Of a stretch of DNA of 5,038 bases, positions 1 through 5,038 are shown one piece after another. Within the stretch, counting starts at the first letter, position 1. Each line of letters starts with the position of its first letter. The notes beneath the pieces were generated by a model that worked only from the letters and a program-made list of their open reading frames with translations, was not told the origin of the DNA and did not search any database. Source of the stretch: Actinomycetota bacterium (GTDB taxonomy: Bacteria; Actinomycetota; Acidimicrobiia; Acidimicrobiales; Microtrichaceae). The stretch covers positions 1-5,038 of the forward strand of contig SXMI01000005.1 of the NCBI GenBank assembly GCA_005777415.1, given 5' to 3'. Position numbers and translations under genes: made by a program.

Positions 1-1264
1 CGGCCACGGCGCTGCGCTCCGAGCGGGACAACGTCACGTGGCCGAACAGCGGGTGGCCCCGCAGCAGCGCGACCACCGAGGCGATCCCGTCCCGGCGACC
101 GACGCGGAGGTTGTCCCGCTGGGCCACGTCGTGGGTGAGCACGACCCGGCTGCCCTCACCCAGTCGGCTCAGCGCCGTCAACAGCACCATGCGCTCCAGG
201 TTCTGGGCCTCGTCGACGATCACGAAGCACTCGGTGAGGGTCCGGCCGCGGATGTGGGTGAGCGGCAGCACCTCGACGAGCTCGCGCTCGACCACCTCGT
301 CGATGACCTCGGGTCCGGCGATGGAGTCCAACGCGTCGTGGACGGCGGCGGCCCACGGCGACATCTTCTCCGTCTCCGAACCCGGCAGGTAGCCCAGCTC
401 CTGACCCCCGACCGCGTAGAGCGGCCGGAACACGATGACCTTCCGGTGCGTCCGACGCTCGAGCACGGCCTCCAGGCCGGCGGCCAGCGCCAGCACCGAC
501 TTGCCGGTTCCGGCCGGACCGCCGAGCGACACGATCCCCACGCTGTCGTCGGCCAGCAGGTCCAGGGCGACACGCTGCTCTGCGGATCGGCCACGCACGT
601 CGAACAGTGAACGGTCGCCGTCGACCAGGTGCACCTTGCCGTCGGCACGGAGCCGCCCCAGCGCCGAGGCCGACGGGCTGCGGAGCACCAGCCCGGCGTT
701 CACCGGGGCCTCGGCGCCACCGGCGAGCACCAGGTCCGCCGCCACGGCGCGGTCGTGGTAGAGCGCGTCGACGAGATCGACCGGCACCTCGAGCTCCACG
801 ATCCCCGACCACCCGTCGGGGTCGACCATCTCGTGGCGGTACTCCTCGGCGGGGATGCCGACCACCGAGGCCTTCAGCCGCAGCGGCAGGTCCTTGCTCA
901 CCAGGACGGCGTCCGCACCGGCGTCGGCCAGGTTGCGGGCGACGGCCAGGATCCGGTGGTCGTTCACCCCGGACGAGAACGCATCCGGCAACGACGAGGT
1001 GTCGACGTGGTTCAGCTCCACGCGCACCGTGCCGCCGACACGGTTCGCCGGCATGGGGGTCGTCAGGCTTCCGTGCTGCTGGCGCAGTCGTTCGAGCGAC
1101 CGGAGCGCCTCCCTCGCCGACCAGCCGAGCTCGGGATGCAGCCGCTTGGCCTCCAGCTCGGTCAGGACCACGAGGGGCAGGACCACCTCGTGTTCGTCGA
1201 ACTTCTCGAGGGCCGCCGGGTCCGCCAGCAGCACCGAGGTATCGAGGACGTAGGTGCGCGTCAC
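1..1264 (-). CDS. phoH2: PhoH-like protein with N-terminal PIN domain (PhoH2 type), 3' end cut by window edge
   Basis: A fusion of a PIN-type ribonuclease domain and a PhoH ATPase; family members are described as ATP-dependent RNA helicase/ribonucleases of the cytoplasm. I translated 421 codons from GTG at 1264. The PIN domain (about residues 1-140) starts YVLDTSVLL and shows the expected acidic residues D8, E36, D102 and D125. The PhoH ATPase follows (about 225-421): Walker A GPAGTGKS at 249-256 (K255), Walker B FVIVDEAQN at 347-355, and the sensor stretch THDVAQRDNLRVGRRDG at 377-393, where many PhoH proteins have GD in place of HD; from memory the HD form is usual in actinobacteria. The reading frame runs off the left edge near the SERS motif, so only about 10-20 C-terminal residues should be missing. 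GTG 1264 is the only usable start, since an in-frame TGA lies about 40 nt upstream with no other start between. Divergent from the dehydrogenase genes. Domain identity is secure; the RNA target is unknown. Confidence 0.93.
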   Translation of the reverse strand, partial: MTRTYVLDTSVLLADPAALEKFDEHEVVLPLVVLTELEAKRLHPELGWSAREALRSLERLRQQHGSLTTPMPANRVGGTVRVELNHVDTSSLPDAFSSGVNDHRILAVARNLADAGADAVLVSKDLPLRLKASVVGIPAEEYRHEMVDPDGWSGIVELEVPVDLVDALYHDRAVAADLVLAGGAEAPVNAGLVLRSPSASALGRLRADGKVHLVDGDRSLFDVRGRSAEQRVALDLLADDSVGIVSLGGPAGTGKSVLALAAGLEAVLERRTHRKVIVFRPLYAVGGQELGYLPGSETEKMSPWAAAVHDALDSIAGPEVIDEVVERELVEVLPLTHIRGRTLTECFVIVDEAQNLERMVLLTALSRLGEGSRVVLTHDVAQRDNLRVGRRDGIASVVALLRGHPLFGHVTLSRSERSAVA

Positions 1265-1267
1265 AGT

Positions 1268-1272
1268 CCTCC
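1268..1272 (-). promoter_or_regulatory. Shine-Dalgarno of the PhoH2 gene (close spacing)
   Basis: Read on the minus strand this is GGAGG followed by ACT and the GTG start, a strong core only 3 nt from the start codon, which is closer than usual. A TACGTT (minus strand, 1274-1279) resembling a -10 element lies just upstream. If it is the promoter, the transcript would begin near 1267 and be almost leaderless, excluding this ribosome site from the mRNA. The two readings compete and the sequence alone does not decide between them. Confidence 0.45.
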
Positions 1273-1394
1273 GAACGTACCGCCGGTCGCGCTGGGGGCC
1301 GTGTCATTCGGGAGGCCCGGGCGGTGAACTCCCGGTGAATCCGTCGACCGGTCCGACGACCCTCGACGGTTCGGCCCGCCGATCGGTCCAGGGG

Positions 1395-1400
1395 TACGGT
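1395..1400 (+). promoter_or_regulatory. Putative -10 element for leaderless start of first dehydrogenase gene
   Basis: TACGGT fits the actinobacterial TANNNT -10 pattern and ends exactly 6 nt before the GTG at 1407, so transcription would begin at or within a base of the start codon. No good -35 hexamer is seen 16-19 nt upstream. The only purine-rich stretch near the start (AGGGG at 1390-1394) is 12 nt away, too far for an efficient ribosome-binding site. A leaderless mRNA therefore explains the start better than a Shine-Dalgarno does. Confidence 0.55.
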
Positions 1401-1406
1401 TCGTCC

Positions 1407-2591
1407 GTGAACCTGGACCTGACCGACGAGGAGCGTGCGTTCCGCGAGGAGGCCCGGACCTGGCTCCGGGAGCACCTCCCCACCGAGCCCCGGCCGCCCG
1501 AGGGCGACGAGATGCGGGCGTTCGACCTGGCCTGGCAGCGGACCCTGTTCGACGGCGGCTGGGCCGGGATCAACTGGCCGGCCGAGTTCGGCGGACGGGG
1601 ACTCTCCGACATCCAGCAGATGATCTGGTACGAGGAGTTCGCGCTGGCCGACCCGCCGTTCACGCTCGCCAACTCGTGCACGTTCGTCGGCAACATGCAC
1701 GGCGGACCGACCCTCATCGTGAACGGCACCGACGAGCAGAAGGCCCGCTACCTGCCCGCCATCCTCGGTGGTGAGGAGGTGTGGTGCCAGGGCTTCTCGG
1801 AGCCGGGGGCCGGGTCCGACCTGGCGGGACTGAGCACCCGCGCCGAGATCGACGGCGACCACCTCGTAGTCACCGGCCAGAAGACCTGGACGTCGTACGC
1901 CCACGTCGCCGACCTGCAGGAGCTGCTCGTCCGCACCAACCCCGACGCCCCCAAGCACAAGGGCATCACCTGGGTGGTCTGCGACATGCGCAGCCCCGGC
2001 ATCGACATCCGACCGATCCGGACCATGAGCCACGTGACGGACTTCTGCGAGGTGTTCTACGACGAGGTGCGGATCCCGCTCGCCAACGTCGTCGGCGGGA
2101 TCGACAACGGCTGGCGGACCGCCATGTCGACGCTGAGCTTCGAACGGGGCACCGGGTTCATGGCCGACCAGGTCGAGCTGGCCGCCACCGTGGAGCGCCT
2201 GATCGATGAGGCCCGGGTCCGCACCGGGCCCGACGGGATGCGGCCGGCCATCGCCGACGACGAGATCGCCCGGCGTCTGGCCACGGCCCGGGCCGAGGTC
2301 ACGGCGCTGCGGGCCATGACCATCGCCGGGATCTCCCGCAACGCCCGGACCGGCGTGCCCGGGGCGGAGGGGTCCATGATCCGGCTCTTCCACGGCGAGC
2401 TCCACCAGCGCGTGTACCAGCTCGCCCTCGAGGTCCTCGGCCCCGATGCCCTCCGGCTCACCCCGGTCGACGGCGAGGGCGTGTGGACCGGGCCGTACCT
2501 GCAGTCGTTCGCCTACACGATCGGCGGCGGCACCACCGACATCCAGCGCAACATCGTGGGCGAGCGCGTGCTCGGCCTGCCCCGGGCCTGA
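1407..2591 (+). CDS. Acyl-CoA dehydrogenase, catalytic (large) subunit of a probable heteromeric pair
   Basis: FAD-dependent enzyme introducing an alpha,beta double bond into an acyl-CoA thioester, with electrons presumably passing to electron-transfer flavoprotein; cytoplasmic. 394 residues, near normal family length. The N-terminal helical domain begins NLDLTDEERAFREEART. The middle beta domain has the signature GFSEPGAGSDLAG at 129-141 and TGQKTWTS at 156-163. The C-terminal helical domain ends FAYTIGGGTTDIQRNIVGER. The likely catalytic base is E246 in LSFER, the position used by isovaleryl-CoA dehydrogenase and mycobacterial FadE heteromers; the medium-chain-type glutamate position near the C terminus is instead G374. 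The usual R-x-x-F-G flavin-contact motif of the C-terminal domain is not seen. Start: GTG 1407 gives the standard N terminus. An upstream in-frame GTG at 1254 would add 51 residues without family resemblance and overlap the PhoH2 start. It lies 11 nt before its partner gene. Substrate unknown; a steroid-like side chain is possible by analogy only. Confidence 0.93.
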   Translation: MNLDLTDEERAFREEARTWLREHLPTEPRPPEGDEMRAFDLAWQRTLFDGGWAGINWPAEFGGRGLSDIQQMIWYEEFALADPPFTLANSCTFVGNMHGGPTLIVNGTDEQKARYLPAILGGEEVWCQGFSEPGAGSDLAGLSTRAEIDGDHLVVTGQKTWTSYAHVADLQELLVRTNPDAPKHKGITWVVCDMRSPGIDIRPIRTMSHVTDFCEVFYDEVRIPLANVVGGIDNGWRTAMSTLSFERGTGFMADQVELAATVERLIDEARVRTGPDGMRPAIADDEIARRLATARAEVTALRAMTIAGISRNARTGVPGAEGSMIRLFHGELHQRVYQLALEVLGPDALRLTPVDGEGVWTGPYLQSFAYTIGGGTTDIQRNIVGERVLGLPRA

Positions 2592-2594
2592 GGA
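2590..2594 (+). promoter_or_regulatory. Shine-Dalgarno of second dehydrogenase gene, overlapping the preceding stop codon
   Basis: GAGGA shares two bases with the TGA stop (2589-2591) of the first dehydrogenase gene and sits 8 nt before GTG 2603. The arrangement fixes the start at 2603 rather than the far-upstream ATG at 2483. It lets ribosomes finishing the first subunit reload for the second, which fits two subunits made in matched amounts. Confidence 0.8.
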
Positions 2595-2602
2595 ACATCA
2601 CC

Positions 2603-3619
2603 GTGGACCTGCTCCCCACCGCCGAACAGGACGAGATCGTGGCCACGGTCCGCAGCCAGCTGCGCAGCGACTTCGACCTGCACACGCTCGCGGCCGCCGA
2701 CGGCGCCGACGTGGTCGTCCCCGCCGACCTGTGGCGTCGCTGCGCCGAGCTGGGCTGGTTCGGGCTCGGCCTGGAGGAGTCGCTGGGGGGTGTCGGCTTC
2801 GGCCTCGCCGAGGAGACCCTGCTCGTCGCCGAGCTGGGTGCCCACGCCACTCCCGGACCGTTCCTCGCCACCGTCCTCGGTGCCCGGGTGGCGGCCCTCG
2901 CCGGCCGGTCCGACGTGGCCGCCGCAGTGCTCGCCGGCGAGGCGCCCGTGGCGCTCGCCGAGGTGGAGTCCTCCGGACCGGACGAACGACACCTCCGGAT
3001 CACGGACCTGGGCGGTTCCCGGTACGTGCTCGTCGTCGACGACGAGCGGGTCGCCCTCGTCCCATCAGAATCGCTCGACGCCACGGCGGCCGAGTCGATC
3101 GACCTGCTCGTCCCGCTCGCCACCGCTCCGCTCCCCGACGGCACGGCCGCCGTGGCCGAGCTGACGGGCGACGACGCCGCGGCCGTCCGCCGGCGGGGCA
3201 CGGTGCTGGTCGCAGCGGCCCTGGCCGGGATCGCCGTGGGGACCGCCGAGCAGTCGGTGGCCTACGCGCTCGACCGCGAGCAGTTCGGCGTGCCCATCGG
3301 GTCGTTCCAGGCGGTGAAGCACCGGTGCGCCGACATGGCCGTCCGGGCCGAGGCGGCCACCAGCCAGGTGCGGTTGGCCGCGCTCGCACTGGCCGACGGG
3401 CGCCCCGACGCCGCGTTCCAGGTCGAGGCGGCCCGGGTGGTCGCCACCTCTGCGGCGATCGACAACGCCCAGACCAACGTCTTCAACCACGGCGGCATCG
3501 GGTTCACCTGGGAGCACACGGCACACCGCTACGTGACCCGGGCCCAGGTCCTGAGCCGCACGCTCGGCGACCGGCGCGACCACCTGGCGCTCCTGCTCGA
3601 CGAGCCGCCGCCGGCCTGA
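2603..3619 (+). CDS. Acyl-CoA dehydrogenase-like protein, short non-catalytic partner subunit
   Basis: A 338-residue acyl-CoA dehydrogenase-fold protein, about 40-50 residues shorter than a standard member. The N-terminal helical domain is recognisable (WRRCAELGWFGLGLEESLGG, 44-63, then FGLAEETLLVAELG). The middle domain lacks the SEPGAGSD flavin/substrate signature; the equivalent stretch is VALAEVESSGPDE at 116-128. No catalytic glutamate is visible: the helix matching LSFER of the neighbour reads LVAAALAGIA (202-211), and the chain ends soon after GGIGFTWEHTAHRY (297-310), before the segment carrying the glutamate in medium-chain enzymes. It does retain DREQFGVPIGSFQAVKH (224-240), which in homotetrameric relatives contacts the flavin of a neighbouring subunit. 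This matches the small subunit of mycobacterial alpha2beta2 FadE enzymes (FadE28/ChsE1, about 339 residues). Inferred role: structural and FAD-binding partner of the preceding gene product, not an independent dehydrogenase. Confidence 0.9.
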   Translation: MDLLPTAEQDEIVATVRSQLRSDFDLHTLAAADGADVVVPADLWRRCAELGWFGLGLEESLGGVGFGLAEETLLVAELGAHATPGPFLATVLGARVAALAGRSDVAAAVLAGEAPVALAEVESSGPDERHLRITDLGGSRYVLVVDDERVALVPSESLDATAAESIDLLVPLATAPLPDGTAAVAELTGDDAAAVRRRGTVLVAAALAGIAVGTAEQSVAYALDREQFGVPIGSFQAVKHRCADMAVRAEAATSQVRLAALALADGRPDAAFQVEAARVVATSAAIDNAQTNVFNHGGIGFTWEHTAHRYVTRAQVLSRTLGDRRDHLALLLDEPPPA

Positions 3620-3637
3620 GCGGAAGGTCATTGGACC

Positions 3638-3643
3638 TAGGGT
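3638..3643 (+). promoter_or_regulatory. Putative -10 element for leaderless start of the MBL hydrolase gene
   Basis: TAGGGT fits TANNNT and ends exactly 6 nt before GTG 3650, the same geometry as at the first dehydrogenase gene. It lies in the 30-nt gap after the second dehydrogenase stop. The purine run between it and the start (GGTGGG at 3641-3646) is only 3 nt from the GTG, and GGAAGG at 3622-3627 is 22 nt away, so neither is a good Shine-Dalgarno. This suggests the hydrolase has its own promoter rather than depending only on read-through; no terminator hairpin is evident in the gap. Confidence 0.55.
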
Positions 3644-3649
3644 GGGAAC

Positions 3650-4903
3650 GTGACGACCGATGTATTGGCGCTCTCCGAGCGGTTGCTCTCCGGCGTCGAG
3701 GACCCGGCAGCCCACACCGCACTGGTCGTCGGCGACAGCTCCCTGTCCGAACTCGACGACGGACTCGCGTTCGTCCGCAGCCTCGGCAACGTCACGGCAC
3801 TCGCGGACGGCGACGACCTCCTACTGGTGGACGCCGGCGGGCCCGTCCACGCCGTCGGCGTCCACGCCGCGGTTCGTGGTTGGACCCGGACACCGCTCCG
3901 GACCGCCGTGTACACCCACGGCCACGTTGACCACATCGCCGCGGTCCCGCTGTTCGAGGCCGACGGCGACCGGGTCCACGTCGTCGCCCACGCCCGGGTC
4001 CCCGACCGCTTCGACCGGTACCAGTTGACCAACGGCTACAACGCCAGGATCAACCAGCGGCAGTTCCAGCTGGCCACTCCGATCTTCCCGACGACCTTCC
4101 GTCGTCCCGACCAGACCTACGAGGACCGGCTGACGGTCGAGGTCGGCTCGCTCGCCGTCGAACTGCATCACGACCGGGGTGAGACCGACGACCACACCTG
4201 GGTCTGGATCCCCGACCGGTCCGTCCTGTGCACCGGCGACCTGTTCATCTGGGCCGGCCCGAACTGCGGCAACCCGCAGAAGGCCCAGCGCTACCCGGCC
4301 GAGTGGGCCGCCGCGCTGCGGGCCATGGCCGACCTGAACGCCGAGCTCATGCTGCCCGGACACGGACTGCCCATCGCCGGACGCGACCGCATCCGACAGG
4401 TCCTCACGACCAGCGCCGAGTGGCTCGAGTCCCTGCTGGCCCAGACGTTGGACCTGATGAACGCCGGGGCCACCCTGGACGACTGCGTGCACACCGTCGC
4501 AGTGCCCGACCACCTGGTCGCCCTGCCGTGGCTGCAGCCGAGCTACGACGACCCGGAGTTCGTCGTCCACAACATCTGGCGGCTCTACGGCGGGTGGTAC
4601 GACGGCGACCCGTCGACCCTCAAGCCGGCCCGTCGCCACGACCTGGCCGCCGAGCTGGCCCGGCTGGCCGGCGGCACCGGCGTGCTGGCGGCCCGGGCCC
4701 TCGAACTGGCCGACGACGGCGACCTGCGGACCGCCGGCCACCTGGCCGAGCTGGCCTGGCAGGCGGACCCGGACGACCCGGCCGCCCGCGACGCCCGGCG
4801 GACCGTCAACCGGGCCCGGGTCGCCGCCGAGTCCTCGGTCATGGCCCGCGGAGTGTTCGCCTGGGCGGCACGGGAAGCTGCTCCGAGGGAGGGTGACCGG
4901 TGA
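3650..4903 (+). CDS. Metallo-beta-lactamase-fold hydrolase with alkyl-sulfatase-type dimerisation domain
   Basis: A probable two-metal hydrolase of 417 residues, with no signal peptide or membrane segment, so cytoplasmic. The MBL domain (about 45-245) has THGHVDH at 89-95 (H90, H92, D94, H95), GETDDHTW at 177-184 (H182), CTGD at 194-197 (D197) and LPGHG at 235-239 (H238), a full ligand set. About residues 250-400 resemble the alkyl-sulfatase dimerisation region, clearest at VVHNIWRLYGGWYDGDPSTL (305-324), followed by an Ala/Leu-rich helical part with DLRTAGHLAELAWQADPDDPAARD (358-381). Alkyl sulfatases such as SdsA1 are about 650 residues, with an extra C-terminal sterol-carrier-like domain that is absent here, and use glutamates where this protein has H182 and D197. 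Sulfate-ester hydrolysis should therefore not be assumed; the substrate is unknown. GTG 3650 is chosen from the TAGGGT-N6-GTG arrangement, and no nearby start has a better ribosome site. Overlaps the next gene by 4 nt. Confidence 0.88.
   Translation: MTTDVLALSERLLSGVEDPAAHTALVVGDSSLSELDDGLAFVRSLGNVTALADGDDLLLVDAGGPVHAVGVHAAVRGWTRTPLRTAVYTHGHVDHIAAVPLFEADGDRVHVVAHARVPDRFDRYQLTNGYNARINQRQFQLATPIFPTTFRRPDQTYEDRLTVEVGSLAVELHHDRGETDDHTWVWIPDRSVLCTGDLFIWAGPNCGNPQKAQRYPAEWAAALRAMADLNAELMLPGHGLPIAGRDRIRQVLTTSAEWLESLLAQTLDLMNAGATLDDCVHTVAVPDHLVALPWLQPSYDDPEFVVHNIWRLYGGWYDGDPSTLKPARRHDLAAELARLAGGTGVLAARALELADDGDLRTAGHLAELAWQADPDDPAARDARRTVNRARVAAESSVMARGVFAWAAREAAPREGDR
4887..4893 (+). promoter_or_regulatory. 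Shine-Dalgarno of the CorA-like gene
   Basis: GGGAGGG sits inside the end of the hydrolase gene, 6 nt before GTG 4900, an optimal spacing. It sets the start of the CorA-like gene at the GTGA overlap and indicates translation coupled to the hydrolase. Confidence 0.8.
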
Positions 4904-5038
4904 TCGTCGGCCAGGGCATCTACCGCGACGGAATCCCGGTGAACCCGAGCGGCAGCTTCGCCGACCTGGCCGAACGGACCAGGGGCCACGACGATGACGG
5001 ACGCACCTTCGCCTGGGTGGGCCTGGCGGACCCGACCG
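4900..5038 (+). CDS. corA: CorA-type Mg2+/Co2+ transport protein, N-terminal fragment
   Basis: Only 46 codons lie within the window before the right edge. The start VIVGQGIYRDG (1-11), an Asp-rich linker and FAWVGLADPT (37-46) match the opening of actinobacterial CorA proteins, which commonly read VDCAxYRDG and then FVWIGLxxPT. CorA forms a pentameric inner-membrane channel for Mg2+ and other divalent cations; its first two thirds are a cytoplasmic sensing domain, so the membrane helices and GMN selectivity motif would lie beyond this window and cannot be checked. The start codon overlaps the upstream stop as GTGA, with a strong GGGAGGG site, so it is probably the second gene of an operon with the hydrolase. 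The short visible length is the main limit on certainty. Confidence 0.75.
   Translation, partial: MIVGQGIYRDGIPVNPSGSFADLAERTRGHDDDGRTFAWVGLADPT

Larger units (their letters stand above)
1265..1406. promoter_or_regulatory. Divergent intergenic region between PhoH2 and acyl-CoA dehydrogenase genes
   Basis: These 142 nt separate two divergent start codons and must hold both promoters. Visible elements are a direct repeat CGGTGAA at 1322-1328 and 1333-1339 (11 bp apart, one helical turn), an imperfect dyad GTCG-ACCGGT-c-CGAC at 1343-1357, 7-bp inverted arms CCGTCGA (1341-1347) and TCGACGG (1363-1369), and a -10-like TACGGT at 1395-1400 on the plus strand. None matches an operator I can name; the mycobacterial KstR-type site, with its AAC..GTT core, is not present. 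No small open reading frame convincingly occupies the stretch. Confidence 0.5.

Noticed and set aside
377..393. Loss of a key residue in the PhoH sensor motif (HD instead of GD; residue numbers of the PhoH2 protein)
   Set aside because: I first read this as a possible inactivating change, but THDVAQRDNLRVGR is, as far as I recall, the normal form in actinobacterial PhoH2 proteins, so it is a lineage feature and not damage.
607..1338. Plus-strand open frames antisense to PhoH2 (several, up to 243 codons)
   Set aside because: Arg/Pro/Gly-rich low-complexity products opposite a gene with intact PIN and Walker motifs; there is no ribosome site or family resemblance to support them.
1254..1406. 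A 51-residue N-terminal extension of the first dehydrogenase (GTG at 1254, or GTG at 1335)
   Set aside because: The added residues do not resemble the family, the longest form would overlap the PhoH2 start codon, and GTG 1407 gives the standard NLDLTDEERAF beginning with a well-placed TANNNT element.
156..2405. A 749-codon open frame on the minus strand spanning the PhoH2 gene, the divergent region and the first dehydrogenase gene
   Set aside because: It uses a different minus-strand frame from PhoH2 across that gene and is antisense to the dehydrogenase gene. Its product is a low-complexity Gly/Arg/Pro-rich chain with no family motif, as expected of stop-poor frames in DNA of this composition.
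2483..2602. Start of the second dehydrogenase at ATG 2483
   Set aside because: It would add 40 Arg/His-rich residues read from another frame of the first dehydrogenase's conserved C terminus. GTG 2603 has a GAGGA site at 8 nt and begins with normal family sequence.
3620..3649. Transcription terminator between the second dehydrogenase and the hydrolase gene
   Set aside because: The 30-nt gap has no stable stem-loop and no T-run; it is largely occupied by the putative promoter.
2446..3930. A 494-codon plus-strand open frame across both dehydrogenase genes and the hydrolase start
   Set aside because: Its product is extremely Arg/Pro/Ala-rich with no recognisable domain, and it overlaps three frames with clear protein-family signatures.

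Overview
The window is about 70% G+C with strongly G/C-ending codons, frequent GTG starts, and genes typical of a high-GC actinobacterium. The PhoH-like protein carries the actinobacterial form of its sensor motif, and two genes appear to have leaderless promoters. The family make-up would suit a free-living Actinomycetota lineage such as Acidimicrobiia or a mycobacterium-like group, but that placement is inference and cannot be settled from five kilobases. I see no mobile element, CRISPR array, RNA gene or prophage sequence.

Layout: (1) 1-1264, minus strand: a PIN-PhoH fusion protein (PhoH2 type, putative RNA helicase/ribonuclease), missing only its last few residues at the left edge. (2) 1265-1406: a short divergent promoter region. 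(3) 1407-2591 and 2603-3619, plus strand: two adjacent acyl-CoA dehydrogenase genes, 394 and 338 residues, 11 nt apart. They look like the two unlike subunits of one heteromeric enzyme. The first carries the flavin/substrate signature and the catalytic glutamate. The second lacks both but carries the Arg/Phe-Gly flavin-contact motif that the first lacks. (4) 3650-4903: a compact metallo-beta-lactamase-fold hydrolase with an alkyl-sulfatase-type dimerisation domain, probably with its own leaderless promoter. (5) 4900-5038: the beginning of a CorA-type Mg2+/Co2+ channel, overlapping the hydrolase stop by 4 nt and cut by the right edge.

The dehydrogenase pair would carry out one alpha,beta-dehydrogenation of an acyl-CoA, in the manner of the mycobacterial FadE pairs used on steroid side chains, though the substrate cannot be read from the sequence. 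The hydrolase and CorA gene are probably co-transcribed and translationally coupled. The PhoH gene points the other way and is probably functionally separate.

The observations most worth a second look are the complementary split of active-site motifs between the dehydrogenases, the matched TANNNT-N6-GTG starts, and the altered metal-ligand set of the alkyl-sulfatase-like hydrolase. I do not see convincing evidence of a wholly new system here.
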